From NCBI GenBank assembly GCA_019278155.1, contig JADMLC010000006.1, positions 1 to 44,598 of the forward strand: 44,598 bases of DNA, written 5' to 3'. A model generated the notes under the pieces. The model was not told where the DNA came from. It worked only from the letters and a program-made list of their open reading frames with translations, and did no database searches. Numbering within the stretch: the stretch's first letter is position 1; each line of letters starts with the position of its first letter. The position numbers were made by a program, and so were the translations under genes. Source of the DNA: Candidatus Kinetoplastidibacterium crithidiae (lineage in GTDB: Bacteria > Pseudomonadota > Gammaproteobacteria > Burkholderiales > Burkholderiaceae_B). Positions 1 to 9,900 of this stretch are shown here, in pieces.

Positions 1-2346
1 ATGCAAATGATAGATATAACCGTTAATGGTGAAAAAGTACGAGTACCAAAGGGAAGTAGCCTTATTCAAGTTACTGAAAAACTTGGTTGTTATGTTCCAC
101 ATTTTTGCTATCACAAAAAATTGTCAGTTGCTGCAAATTGCCGTATGTGTTTAGTAGAGATAGAAAAAACACCTAAACTCATGCCTGCTTGTTCCACTAT
201 AGCAAGTGAAGGAATGGTTATACATACTAATTCCAAGAAAGTTAAAGAAGCGCAAAATTCTGTTATGGAATTTTTGCTAATTAATCACCCGCTTGATTGT
301 CCTGTATGTGATCAAGGAGGTGAGTGTCAGTTGCAAGATTTGGCCGTTGGTTATGGCAAGAAAAAATCTCGTTATTCCGAAAGGGAAAAAAGAGTAGTTT
401 TTCATAAAAATTTTGGTCCTTTAATATCTGCTGAAGAAATGAGCCGTTGTATACACTGTACTCGTTGTATACGGTTCGGGCAAGAAATAGCAGGGATACA
501 GGAACTAGGTATGCTTGGTCGTGGTGAGCATTCAGAGATATCAACTTTTTTAGGTGATTATATAGAGTCTGAATTATCAGGTAATATGATAGATATATGT
601 CCAGTTGGAGCTCTGACTTCTAAGCCTTTTCGGTTTAAGGCTCGTACTTGGGAATTAGCTAGGAGAAAATCAATTAGTCCTCATGACAGTGTGGGTACAA
701 ATTTGATAATGCAGATTAAGAATAATCAGGTTATGCGGGTTGTTCCATTCGAAAATAATGATATTAATGAGTGCTGGATAACAGATAGAGATCGTTTTTC
801 TTACGAAGGATTAAATAGTCCTGATAGATTATCTTCTCCTATGTTTAAGGATAGTAATGGTAATTGGAATGAAGTATCTTGGGAGGAAGCTTTAGAAAAA
901 ATTGCTGACAATCTTAACTATATAAAAAATAAATATGGTGATCAACAAATTGCTGGTATAGCTTCTGAGTATTCGACTCTAGAAGAGTTTTATTTATTTA
1001 AAAAGTTATTGAATAATTTAGGCTCTGAAAATATTGATTTTAGATTGCGGCAAAATGATTCTAATTTAGATAGAGTTTTTAATGGGGTTCCTTGGTTAGG
1101 ATTTTCTTTAGAAGAGTTAGAAAAATTAGATGTTTTAGTAATAGTAGGATCTGATTTAAGAAATGATCATCCATTAATAGCTCATAGACTTCGTAAAGCT
1201 GTTAAGCATGGAGCAAAGATTTTTATATTAGATAGTTACCAGTCGAATCAATTTATTAATGTTTCAGGTAGAATTACTGTTATTCCTTCACAACTTCATT
1301 CATTATTAGCAGAATTATGTGTGATTTTATCAAAGAGTATGTCTAAAAATATTCCAAGAGAATTTGAGGAGCTGTGTCTTACAGATAACAAAATTTTGTT
1401 TGAGATTGCAGAAAAGTTATTAGATAGAAATAATAAGTCAGCTATTTTATTGGGCAATATGGCTTTATCAGTGCCTAATTCATCAAAACTAGTAGCAAAT
1501 GCAGGCTATATTGCTAATATTGTAGATTCTAGTATCGCTGTTCTTGGTAATGGGGCTAATACTATTGGCGGTTATGTATCTAATTTTCTTCCTCAAAAAG
1601 GAAAATTAGTAAATGATATTTTTAATAGTTCTTTGAAATCATATATAGTCCTGCATTCTGATCCATATCTAGATTCTGACAATGGTCTAAATGCTTTAAA
1701 AGCTATAGAGAGTTCTGAGTTTTCAGTTGCATTAACTCCTTATTTTTCTTTTGCCAAAAAATGGGCTAATATAATACTTCCAATATCTCCTTTTACTGAA
1801 ACTTCAGGAACATATATAAATTCTCAAGGTGTTGTTCAAAGTTTTAAAGGTGTAGTTGTGCCTTTCGGTAAAACTAGACCTGCGTGGAAAGTTTTTTGTG
1901 CTTTAGGTAAGCTATTAAATATCTCGGGATTTAATTATGAAAGTTCTGAGGAAGTTAAACAGGCTATTCTAAGTTATGACTTGAAAACTAGGCTATCTAA
2001 TAGTGTTGATCTTTCTTTTATAGGAGTAGATAATTCTTCTAGTAAGTTTGAAAGAATTGCTAATGTTCCAATATATAGGTCAGATATTATGGTAAGGAAT
2101 TCTGACTCTTTGCAAAAGACAAAATATTCACAGCCTCCAGTTTTAAGGCTTAATAGTTGTTCCTTAAAGCAATTAGGTATTTCTGATGGTGATATGGTGA
2201 GAATATCTAGTAGTAATAATAGTATAAACTTAGTTGCTGTAAATGACGATTTTGTTCCAAATCAAGGCTTATATTTACCAGTCGCATTTGAGGAAACAGC
2301 TCCTTTAGGTTGGTCCTTTGAAGATATTATTGTGGAGAAATTATGA
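1..2346 (+). CDS. nuoG: NADH-quinone oxidoreductase subunit G
   Basis: Iron-sulfur subunit of the peripheral arm of complex I; carries electrons from NuoEF towards NuoB. The 781-residue protein has the N-terminal ferredoxin fold with [2Fe-2S] ligands C36, C47, C50 and C64, then the His/Cys cluster site H96, C100, C103, C109, then a [4Fe-4S] site C150, C153, C156, C200, followed by a molybdopterin-oxidoreductase-like domain that is non-catalytic in this family. Length is normal. The window begins on the first base of this start codon, so no ribosome binding site can be seen; a second in-frame ATG lies at base 7. The stop overlaps the nuoH start (ATGA at 2343-2346). nuoF, which should precede it, sits at the far right end of the window. 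Confidence 0.97.
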   Translation: MQMIDITVNGEKVRVPKGSSLIQVTEKLGCYVPHFCYHKKLSVAANCRMCLVEIEKTPKLMPACSTIASEGMVIHTNSKKVKEAQNSVMEFLLINHPLDCPVCDQGGECQLQDLAVGYGKKKSRYSEREKRVVFHKNFGPLISAEEMSRCIHCTRCIRFGQEIAGIQELGMLGRGEHSEISTFLGDYIESELSGNMIDICPVGALTSKPFRFKARTWELARRKSISPHDSVGTNLIMQIKNNQVMRVVPFENNDINECWITDRDRFSYEGLNSPDRLSSPMFKDSNGNWNEVSWEEALEKIADNLNYIKNKYGDQQIAGIASEYSTLEEFYLFKKLLNNLGSENIDFRLRQNDSNLDRVFNGVPWLGFSLEELEKLDVLVIVGSDLRNDHPLIAHRLRKAVKHGAKIFILDSYQSNQFINVSGRITVIPSQLHSLLAELCVILSKSMSKNIPREFEELCLTDNKILFEIAEKLLDRNNKSAILLGNMALSVPNSSKLVANAGYIANIVDSSIAVLGNGANTIGGYVSNFLPQKGKLVNDIFNSSLKSYIVLHSDPYLDSDNGLNALKAIESSEFSVALTPYFSFAKKWANIILPISPFTETSGTYINSQGVVQSFKGVVVPFGKTRPAWKVFCALGKLLNISGFNYESSEEVKQAILSYDLKTRLSNSVDLSFIGVDNSSSKFERIANVPIYRSDIMVRNSDSLQKTKYSQPPVLRLNSCSLKQLGISDGDMVRISSSNNSINLVAVNDDFVPNQGLYLPVAFEETAPLGWSFEDIIVEKL

Positions 2347-3404
2347 TATCACCATTGATCTTTATAAATTTCTTTAATATTAATATATCTTTAGTTTTAT
2401 ATACTATTTTAAAAATATTTGCCATTATGCTTCCTGTAATTATTTGTGTGGCTTATCTAACATATTGGGAACGTAAAATGATCGCAGCAATGCATGTTAG
2501 ACTTGGTCCTAATAGAGTTGGATATGGAGGGCTTCTTCAACCATTTGCTGATGTGTTTAAATTATTAACTAAAGAAGTTATCATACCTAGTGCATCTAAT
2601 AAGGTTCTTTTTTTAATCGCACCAGTTATTACTCTTATGCCAGCATTGGCTGCATGGGCTGTTATACCTTTTGGCCCTGATATTGTTTTAGCAGATATTA
2701 ATGCCGGTCTTTTATATGTTATGTCTATAACTTCTTTAGGTGTTTATGGTGTTATCATAGCTGGATGGGCATCAAATTCAAAATATGCTTTATTAGGTGG
2801 CTTAAGAGCTTCTGCTCAAATGATATCTTATGAATTAGCTATTGGATTTGTTTTGGTTACTGTTTTATTAGTTTCCAGAAGTTTAAATATGAGTGATATC
2901 GTTAATGTCCAAAATAAAGGCTTTTTTTATGATATAGGATTATCTTTTTTATCTTGGAATTGGTTGCCACTATTGCCATTATTTATTATATATGTTATCT
3001 CATCTGTCGCTGAAACAAATAGGCATCCTTTTGATGTTGTAGAAGGAGAATCAGAGATTGTTGCAGGTCATATGGTTGAGTATTCAGGGGTTTCATTTGC
3101 AATATTCTTTTTAGCTGAATATGCAAATATAATTTTATTATCGTGTATGGCTTCAGTAATATTCTTAGGTGGATGGTATTCTCCACTTAATTTCTTTCCT
3201 TTCTATTTAATACCTGGATGGATTTGGCTTTGGATAAAAACATTCTTTATAGTATGTCTGTTTATATGGTTTAGAGCAACTTTTCCAAGATATAGATATG
3301 ATCAAATAATGAGACTTGGTTGGAAAATATTTATACCAATTACTGGAGTATGGTTTTTGGTAGTTGCTATTTGGGTTAGAACACCATGGAATATATGGTA
3401 TTAG
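2343..3404 (+). CDS. nuoH: NADH-quinone oxidoreductase subunit H
   Basis: Membrane subunit at the junction with the peripheral arm; forms part of the quinone-binding chamber and the first part of the proton path. The 353-residue protein is hydrophobic throughout, with about eight membrane spans. It keeps the family signature around residues 43-60 (YWERK followed by [11 protein letters not shown]) and the loop near residues 220-240 ([20 protein letters not shown]), which is among the most conserved parts of NuoH and lines the quinone site. It starts inside the nuoG stop codon, indicating translational coupling. Length equals that of other betaproteobacterial NuoH proteins. Confidence 0.97.
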   Translation: MISPLIFINFFNINISLVLYTILKIFAIMLPVIICVAYLTYWERKMIAAMHVRLGPNRVGYGGLLQPFADVFKLLTKEVIIPSASNKVLFLIAPVITLMPALAAWAVIPFGPDIVLADINAGLLYVMSITSLGVYGVIIAGWASNSKYALLGGLRASAQMISYELAIGFVLVTVLLVSRSLNMSDIVNVQNKGFFYDIGLSFLSWNWLPLLPLFIIYVISSVAETNRHPFDVVEGESEIVAGHMVEYSGVSFAIFFLAEYANIILLSCMASVIFLGGWYSPLNFFPFYLIPGWIWLWIKTFFIVCLFIWFRATFPRYRYDQIMRLGWKIFIPITGVWFLVVAIWVRTPWNIWY

Positions 3405-3428
3405 TTCTTTTACGATAAGAGGGATTTA

Positions 3429-3917
3429 ATGAAGTCTATAGGAAGGTTTTTACGTAGTCTCATGCTTGTTGATTTCTTGAAAGGAATGTTTATAACAGGT
3501 AAATATTTTTTTAAAGGTAAAAATACGTTAATCTACCCATATGAGAAGACTCCTATTTCACCAAGATTTAGAGGATTACATGCTTTAAGGCGCTATCCAA
3601 ATGGAGAGGAACGTTGTATTGCTTGTAAGCTATGTGAGGCTGTTTGTCCAGCTATGGCTATAAGTATAGATTCTGAGCAAAGGGAAGATGGTACAAGACG
3701 TACTACTAGGTATGATATTGATCTTACTAAATGTATTTTTTGTGGTTTTTGTGAGGAAAGTTGTCCTGTTGATTCCATAGTAGAAACGCATTTTTATGAA
3801 TATCATGGAGAAAAAAAGGGGGATCTTTATTTTACAAAAGAGATGCTTTTAGCTATTGGCGATAAATATGAGTCTGAGATTTCATCTAGAAAATCTCAGG
3901 ATTCTTTTTATCGTTAA
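3429..3917 (+). CDS. nuoI: NADH-quinone oxidoreductase subunit I
   Basis: Ferredoxin-like subunit carrying two [4Fe-4S] clusters (N6a and N6b) that pass electrons from NuoG to NuoB. In 162 residues there are two complete motifs: C63, C66, C69 with C73, and C102, C105, C108 with C112, each followed by Pro. The amphipathic N-terminus (residues 1-30) is typical for docking on the membrane arm. The gene follows nuoH after 24 bases; an AGAGGGA ribosome binding site lies at about 3418-3424. Nothing unusual in length or motifs. Confidence 0.97.
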   Translation: MKSIGRFLRSLMLVDFLKGMFITGKYFFKGKNTLIYPYEKTPISPRFRGLHALRRYPNGEERCIACKLCEAVCPAMAISIDSEQREDGTRRTTRYDIDLTKCIFCGFCEESCPVDSIVETHFYEYHGEKKGDLYFTKEMLLAIGDKYESEISSRKSQDSFYR

Positions 3918-3936
3918 TTATTTTCAGGATTTTAAA

Positions 3937-4578
3937 ATGAGTTTTATTGATTTTCTTTTTTCTTTTTTGTCTGTTATTGCATGCTTGTCGGCAATTTGTG
4001 TCGTAATAGTTAGAAATCCTATTTTTGCTGTTATGAATTTGATATTGGTTTTTATAAATGTTTCAATGATGTGGATGCTATTAGGTTCAGAATTTTTATC
4101 ATTGATACTAATATTGGTTTATGTTGGTGCTGTTATGGTTATGTTTTTATTTGTTGTGATGATGATTGATATTCATAAGATTAACGACAAATTTAGCCTA
4201 AACAGATATATTATTTTTGGTTTTTTTGTTGGATTTGTTTTGGTTATAGAAGCAGCTATGATATTATTTGCGACATGGAATCAAGATTTTGATATGTCTA
4301 TGAGTAATTGTTCTTCTAGCATAACTAATTCTTTTTCTATTGGTTATGCTATGTATTCTGATTATTATATATTTGTCGAAATAGGTGCTGTAATATTATT
4401 GGTAGGTATGATATCTGCGATTGCTTTGACAATGCGTACTAGGAAGGACAGAAAAAGAAATGAAGTTGATGTTGCTTTAAAGGCAGATCCATCTAGTAGA
4501 TTGATTATGGTAAAGTTTCCTAAAAACATAAACAATTATTATGCTAATACTGTTTCTTCTAAAGAAGGAAATGAATAA
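3937..4578 (+). CDS. nuoJ: NADH-quinone oxidoreductase subunit J
   Basis: Membrane subunit of the proton-conducting arm, about 213 residues. I place the start at the ATG at 3937, after nuoI, because the protein then begins [15 protein letters not shown] as NuoJ normally does; the open frame runs further upstream into nuoI but that part is not NuoJ-like. Five hydrophobic segments are visible; the third contains the conserved [17 protein letters not shown] stretch (around residues 58-75), the pi-bulge helix involved in coupling. The hydrophilic C-terminal tail of about 45 residues is also usual for betaproteobacteria. The final base of the stop is the first base of nuoK. Confidence 0.95.
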   Translation: MSFIDFLFSFLSVIACLSAICVVIVRNPIFAVMNLILVFINVSMMWMLLGSEFLSLILILVYVGAVMVMFLFVVMMIDIHKINDKFSLNRYIIFGFFVGFVLVIEAAMILFATWNQDFDMSMSNCSSSITNSFSIGYAMYSDYYIFVEIGAVILLVGMISAIALTMRTRKDRKRNEVDVALKADPSSRLIMVKFPKNINNYYANTVSSKEGNE

Positions 4579-4883
4579 TGTTAACCTTATCATATTGTCT
4601 TGTTATTAGTTCTATTATTTTTTCTATAGGGTTAGTTGGAATTTTTATAAATAGAAAAAATCTAATTGTTTTGTTAATGTCTTTAGAATTATTATTATTA
4701 TCAGTTGATTTTAACTTGGTTGCATTTTCTAGATTTAACAATGATATATCAGGTCAAGTTTTCGTTTTTTTTATTTTAACAGTTGCAGCTGCTGAAGCAG
4801 CTATAGGATTGGCATTGTTAGTCTTATTATTTAGAAATTCAGGTGTTGTAGATTCTAATGCAATTAGCAATCTTAGAGGATGA
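4578..4883 (+). CDS. nuoK: NADH-quinone oxidoreductase subunit K
   Basis: Small 101-residue membrane subunit (MrpC-like) with three transmembrane helices. The two membrane glutamates expected for proton transfer are present, one in the [19 protein letters not shown] segment and the other in the [14 protein letters not shown] segment. It overlaps the nuoJ stop by one base (TAATG) and is followed after 10 bases by nuoL. Exactly the family length. Confidence 0.97.
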   Translation: MLTLSYCLVISSIIFSIGLVGIFINRKNLIVLLMSLELLLLSVDFNLVAFSRFNNDISGQVFVFFILTVAAAEAAIGLALLVLLFRNSGVVDSNAISNLRG

Positions 4884-4893
4884 AAAATAAAAG

Positions 4894-6924
4894 ATGCATA
4901 TTTTTTCATTAAATCCTAATATTTTTCTAATTATATCTTTATCTCCTTTATTTGGATCAATATTATCTGGTTTGTTTGGAACGAGTTTCTTTGGCAAGCC
5001 TGTTTTAAATAGAACAATTGTCCATATTATTACAATATTCGCAGTTTTTATTTCTTTTATTGGTTCTGTGATTGTAATAACTGATATTGTTAATAATCGT
5101 AGTTGTTATGAACATGTTTTGTATACTTGGAGTGTAATAGATGATGTTGAATTGGAAATAGGTTTTCTAATTGATACATTATCTGCATTAATGATGTTGA
5201 TAATAACATCAATCTCTCTGATGGTTCATATTTACTCAATAGGTTACATGTACGATGATGAGAGTTATCAGCGTTTTTTTTCCTATATTTCTTTATTTAC
5301 ATTTGCAATGTTAATGTTAGTTATGTCTAATAATATGCTGCAATTGTTCTTTGGGTGGGAAGCTGTAGGACTAGTCTCTTATTTGCTAATAGGTTTTTGG
5401 TATAAGAAGGAGTCTGCAATTATAGCAAATATGAAGGCTTTTTTAGTTAATAAAGTAGGTGATTTTGGTTTTATATTAGGTATAGGTTTATTATTTTCTT
5501 ATACTGGCACAATGAATTATTATGAAATTTTTGATAAAATAAACGGTCTGGTTGGCAAAGTTATAGAACATGATGTTATTTTTTCTGAATGTTCTATTAT
5601 TACAGTGGCCTGTTTTTGTTTGTTTGTAGGAGCGATGGGAAAATCAGCACAAGTTCCATTGCATGCTTGGTTGCCAGATTCCATGGAAGGCCCTACTCCA
5701 ATTTCAGCATTAATACATGCGGCTACTATGGTTACTGCTGGTATTTTTATGGTTGCTCGTTTTTCTCCTATTTTTGAATATTCTTCGTTTGTTTTATCCT
5801 TTATAATTTTCGTAGGATCTATTGGGGCCTTATTTTTAGGTATATTAGGTATTGTGCAGTACGATATTAAAAAGGTTGTTGCCTATTCTACATTATCGCA
5901 ATTAGGTTACATGACAGTTGCTTTAGGAGTGTCTTCATATTCTTTAGCAATTTTTCATTTAATGACTCATGCATTTTTTAAAGCTCTTTTATTTTTAGGA
6001 GCTGGTTCTGTTATATTAGGTATGCATCATAATCAGGATATTAGATATATGGGCGGGTTATATAAGCATATGCCTATAACCTGGATAACTTTTCTAATAG
6101 GAACTTTATCTTTAGTTGGTACTCCTTTCTTCTCTGGTTTTTATTCTAAAGAACTGATATTAGAAGCAGTTAAGAATTCTGATCTTTATGGATCATCTAT
6201 TGCATATTATTTTTTGCTTATTGGTGTTTTTGTTACATCTTTATATTCTTTTAGATTATATTTCCTGGTTTTTCATGGTTCTCCTAAGGCAAAAAATAAC
6301 TATTTAGATGAAGGTAAAGTTATTAGTCATAATCATAATATAGATGATCATCATCCAAAAGAGTCTTCTATCGTTGTAACTATGCCTTTATTATTGTTGT
6401 CTATCCCATCTATATTCATAGGATATATTTTTGCTGATAGATTTTTGTTTAATGGATTATTTGATAATGTTATTACTATAATTCCAGATCATTTATCTTT
6501 TTATAAAGTTTCATTGAACTGGCATGGTAGTTTAAATTTTGCTTTACATTCTTTAACGTCAATACCGGTTATATTAACTGTAAGTGGCGCTATTATTTCA
6601 TGGTATTTATTTTTGATTAATACAAATTTGCCTGTTGTAATTAAGGATAGATTTTCATTGATTTATAATGTGTTACAAGAAAAATACTATTTTGATTTTT
6701 TATATGAGAAAATTGCAGTAAGTGTATATTATATAGGATTATTTTTTTGGCGATTTATTGACCAGATATTAATTGATAAGTTAATTGTGAATGGTTGTGC
6801 AAATGTTGCATGTTTTTTCTCCAGGATTAGCAAGAAATTACATTCTGGTTTTATTTACTATTATTCTCTTTCAATGACTATGGGTATTGTTTGTTTGGTA
6901 ACATTTTTTGTATTTATTCGATGA
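4894..6924 (+). CDS. nuoL: NADH-quinone oxidoreductase subunit L
   Basis: Distal antiporter-like proton-pumping subunit; 676 residues with about 16 membrane spans. Visible hallmarks are the proton-relay Glu in LFFGWEAVGLVSYLLIGFW (around residues 150-170), the Lys in MGKSAQVPLHAWLPDSMEGPTP (around 250-270), the HAATMVTAGIFMV segment and, later, the STLSQLGYM and MTHAFFKALLFLGAG segments. The C-terminal part includes the long lateral helix and final anchor. The final codons overlap the nuoM start (ATGA at 6921-6924). No gaps relative to the family. Confidence 0.97.
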   Translation: MHIFSLNPNIFLIISLSPLFGSILSGLFGTSFFGKPVLNRTIVHIITIFAVFISFIGSVIVITDIVNNRSCYEHVLYTWSVIDDVELEIGFLIDTLSALMMLIITSISLMVHIYSIGYMYDDESYQRFFSYISLFTFAMLMLVMSNNMLQLFFGWEAVGLVSYLLIGFWYKKESAIIANMKAFLVNKVGDFGFILGIGLLFSYTGTMNYYEIFDKINGLVGKVIEHDVIFSECSIITVACFCLFVGAMGKSAQVPLHAWLPDSMEGPTPISALIHAATMVTAGIFMVARFSPIFEYSSFVLSFIIFVGSIGALFLGILGIVQYDIKKVVAYSTLSQLGYMTVALGVSSYSLAIFHLMTHAFFKALLFLGAGSVILGMHHNQDIRYMGGLYKHMPITWITFLIGTLSLVGTPFFSGFYSKELILEAVKNSDLYGSSIAYYFLLIGVFVTSLYSFRLYFLVFHGSPKAKNNYLDEGKVISHNHNIDDHHPKESSIVVTMPLLLLSIPSIFIGYIFADRFLFNGLFDNVITIIPDHLSFYKVSLNWHGSLNFALHSLTSIPVILTVSGAIISWYLFLINTNLPVVIKDRFSLIYNVLQEKYYFDFLYEKIAVSVYYIGLFFWRFIDQILIDKLIVNGCANVACFFSRISKKLHSGFIYYYSLSMTMGIVCLVTFFVFIR

Positions 6925-8414
6925 TTACAATGTCTTATACATCTATTCCTTGGCTTTCCTTATCTATTTTTACGCCAATATTTTTTGGTTTTATTATTTT
7001 GGCTGCAGATAGAGGTAATCAGCTTTATATTAAGTTGATATCATTATTTGGTTCTCTAATCAGTTTTTTTATTGTTATATATATATATCGATTATTTGAA
7101 ATAGATAGTTCTTTGTTTCAATTCGAGGAAAATTATTCCTGGATAGAAACATTTAATATAAATTATCATTTAGGTATAGATGGCATATCATTATGGTTCC
7201 TAATATTAAATTCCTTCATGACAGTTATAGTAATTTTATCTTCGTGGGAGTCTATAAAGAATAATATTTCACAGTATTTTGCAGCATTTCTGATTTTATC
7301 AGGTTTGATTAATGGAGTTTTTTCTTCACTAGATGGCATATTATTTTATGTGTTTTTTGAAGCCACATTAATTCCTATGTATCTGATTATAGGTATATGG
7401 GGAGGACCTAATCGTTTTTATGCTTCTTTTAAATTTTTTTTATATACTTTATTAGGTTCTTTGTTAATGTTTGTTGCGTTAATTTATTTGCGTAATATTT
7501 CTAATTCTTCTGAAATTACTAATTGGTATTCAATAAATATTTGTTATGTTGATCAAATTCTTATTTTCTTAGCTTTTTGGTTAGCTTTCGCTGTAAAAAT
7601 ACCTATGTGGCCAGTTCATACATGGTTGCCTGATGCTCACGTAGAAGCTCCTACTGGAGGATCTATCATCCTAGCTTCTATTATGCTTAAATTAGGGGCT
7701 TATGGTTTTTTACGTTTTTCACTACCTATATTACCTGATGCGTCTAAAGATATGTCTATGTTGATGATATCATTATCTTTGATAGCTATTATATATATAG
7801 GATTTATTGCAATAGCACAAAGAGATATGAAGAAATTGATAGCTTATTCTTCAATTGCTCATATGGGTTTTGTTACGTTGGGGATCTTTATATTTAATAA
7901 GGCAGGGATGGAAGGTGCTATTTTACAAATGATTTCTCATGGTTTTGTTTCTACTGCTATGTTTTTTTCTATAGGAGTTTTGTATGATAGAACTCATTCG
8001 AGATTGATATCTGATTATAGTGGTCTTGTCAATGTCATGCCTACATTTGTAACATTTTTTGTATTCTTTTCTATGGCAAATTCTGGCTTGCCAGCTACTA
8101 GTGGTTTTGTAGGCGAGTTTTTTGTTATTATGGGTTCGATAAAATATAATTTTGTAGTTGGTATACTAACAGCATTATCTTTAGTTCTTAGTGCATCTTA
8201 TTCTTTATGGTTAGTTAAAAGGATTGCTTTTGGCAAAATTAATAGTACCATTGTTTCTAATAACTTATCAGATGTTAATAAAAGAGAATTTTTAATATTT
8301 GCTTTATTAGCAATATTAATTTTATTTATGGGAATTTATCCAAAAATATTTACAGATGTAATTCATCTTCCAGTAGAAATTTTATTAGATCAATTATCTA
8401 CAACAAAAATATAA
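6921..8414 (+). CDS. nuoM: NADH-quinone oxidoreductase subunit M
   Basis: Antiporter-like proton-pumping subunit, 497 residues from the ATG at 6921, which overlaps the nuoL stop. A second in-frame ATG at 6930 is also possible; frames further upstream lie inside nuoL and are not NuoM-like. The conserved Glu is in YVFFEATLIPMYLIIGIWGG, the channel Lys in FAVKIPMWPVHTWLPDAHVEAPT, and the discontinuous-helix region around AYSSIAHMGFVTLG is intact. The protein is hydrophobic over its whole length with about 14 spans. It is followed by nuoN after 12 bases. Confidence 0.96.
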   Translation: MITMSYTSIPWLSLSIFTPIFFGFIILAADRGNQLYIKLISLFGSLISFFIVIYIYRLFEIDSSLFQFEENYSWIETFNINYHLGIDGISLWFLILNSFMTVIVILSSWESIKNNISQYFAAFLILSGLINGVFSSLDGILFYVFFEATLIPMYLIIGIWGGPNRFYASFKFFLYTLLGSLLMFVALIYLRNISNSSEITNWYSINICYVDQILIFLAFWLAFAVKIPMWPVHTWLPDAHVEAPTGGSIILASIMLKLGAYGFLRFSLPILPDASKDMSMLMISLSLIAIIYIGFIAIAQRDMKKLIAYSSIAHMGFVTLGIFIFNKAGMEGAILQMISHGFVSTAMFFSIGVLYDRTHSRLISDYSGLVNVMPTFVTFFVFFSMANSGLPATSGFVGEFFVIMGSIKYNFVVGILTALSLVLSASYSLWLVKRIAFGKINSTIVSNNLSDVNKREFLIFALLAILILFMGIYPKIFTDVIHLPVEILLDQLSTTKI

Positions 8415-8426
8415 CAAAATTTTAAA

Positions 8427-9899
8427 ATGAATATGATTAACTATAATAGTTTTATTCTTATCCTACCAGAGATTTCATTGCTCTGTTCTACTTTAATAAT
8501 ACTTCTGATAGATATTTTCAAAAGAAATCAAAATTTTACATTTATCATAAGTTTGTTGGCATTATTTATATCAACTATTTTTCTTATAGTGATACAACAG
8601 TTTGATTTTGTTGATAAGATATTTAATGGGTCATTGGTAATAGATAATTTTTCTCAATATTTAAAAATATTGCTTTGTATTATTACTTTGATTTCCTTCA
8701 TTTATAGTAGATCATATGTAGAAGATTTTAAAATTCTATCACAAGGTGGTGAGTTTTATTATTTGGCTTTATTTTCTCTACTTGGTCAGATGATTATGGT
8801 TTCTTCTGGAAATCTGTTGTCTATTTATTTAGGTTTAGAATTAATGTCTTTGCCTCTATATGCAATGATTGCTATGCGTAGAGATTATTCTAAATCAATA
8901 GAGGCTGCTTTAAAGTATTTTATTTTAGGTTCTATTGCGTCAGCTATTTTATTATATGGTTTTTCATTAGTTTATGGTATTTCTAATACTTTAGAATTAG
9001 TTGATCTGTCTGCATATGTTCACGGTACAATCAGTATAAAAATTGTCATTTTCTCTTTAATATTTATATTAGCTGGTCTTTCTTTTAAGTTAGGAGTTGT
9101 TCCTTTTCACATGTGGGTTCCTGACGTTTATCAGGGTTCTCCTACTATAATTACATTATTGATTAGTACAGCACCAAAAATAGCTGCTTTTGCTGTTATG
9201 ATAAGAATTTTATTTAATTCTTTTGTTGCATTTTATTTAGATTGGCAATCTATAATGATAATATTCTCGATTTTATCATTAGCAGTAGGAAATATAGCTG
9301 CTATATTGCAAACTAATTTTAAAAGAGTATTGGCTTATTCTACTATATCTCATATGGGTTTTGTCTTGTTAGGACTTATAGGTATTGAGCCTTTAGAAGG
9401 ATCAGTTGCATATATAGACGCTATTTTCTATATAATAAGTTATGTTCTAACTAACATTGCTATTTTTGGCTTGTTAATGTTTTTTTCACGCGCTAATTTT
9501 GATTGTGATAATTTAGATGATTTAAAAGGTTTAAATCAGGTAAATCCGATAATGGCTTTTTTGATGTTGGTTTGTATGTTATCTTTAGCAGGTTTACCTC
9601 CTTTTTTAGGGTTTTACGCTAAATTTTCTATTTTGAGGAATTTAATAAATTCTAATCATTTATATATTGCGATTTATGCTGTTTTATTTTCTTTAATCGG
9701 AGCTTTTTATTATTTAAGAGTTATTAAAATTATTTATTTTGATAACTGTAATAATAATTTATCTTTTATAAAATCAAATAGTTTCTATAGCTCTATGATT
9801 TTTAAAAATTTGTTAATTTTTAATGTGTTATCTATTATGATTATTGGTTTTTTTCCAGATATTTTATTTGATTTATGTGCTCAAATGACTATTATCTAA
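8427..9899 (+). CDS. nuoN: NADH-quinone oxidoreductase subunit N
   Basis: Third antiporter-like subunit and the last gene of the nuo operon; 490 residues, about 14 membrane helices. The Glu in YLGLELMSLPLYAMIAMRRD, the Lys in LSFKLGVVPFHMWVPDVYQGSP and the AYSTISHMGFVLLGL segment match the family. A short non-conserved hydrophilic insertion near the C-terminus (NCNNNLSFIKSNSFYSS) is typical of AT-rich genomes. It ends one base before the stop codon of the convergent mfd gene, so there is no separate terminator region between them. Confidence 0.96.
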   Translation: MNMINYNSFILILPEISLLCSTLIILLIDIFKRNQNFTFIISLLALFISTIFLIVIQQFDFVDKIFNGSLVIDNFSQYLKILLCIITLISFIYSRSYVEDFKILSQGGEFYYLALFSLLGQMIMVSSGNLLSIYLGLELMSLPLYAMIAMRRDYSKSIEAALKYFILGSIASAILLYGFSLVYGISNTLELVDLSAYVHGTISIKIVIFSLIFILAGLSFKLGVVPFHMWVPDVYQGSPTIITLLISTAPKIAAFAVMIRILFNSFVAFYLDWQSIMIIFSILSLAVGNIAAILQTNFKRVLAYSTISHMGFVLLGLIGIEPLEGSVAYIDAIFYIISYVLTNIAIFGLLMFFSRANFDCDNLDDLKGLNQVNPIMAFLMLVCMLSLAGLPPFLGFYAKFSILRNLINSNHLYIAIYAVLFSLIGAFYYLRVIKIIYFDNCNNNLSFIKSNSFYSSMIFKNLLIFNVLSIMIIGFFPDILFDLCAQMTII

Positions 9900-9900
9900 T

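Noticed and set aside
281-544. Antisense and overlapping frames of 60-99 codons inside nuo, mfd, rarA, porin and other genes
   Set aside because: All lie inside well-supported genes, have no family resemblance and no ribosome binding sites.
8414-8427. Separate promoter between nuoM and nuoN
   Set aside because: Only 12 bases lie between the genes; the set is plainly one operon.
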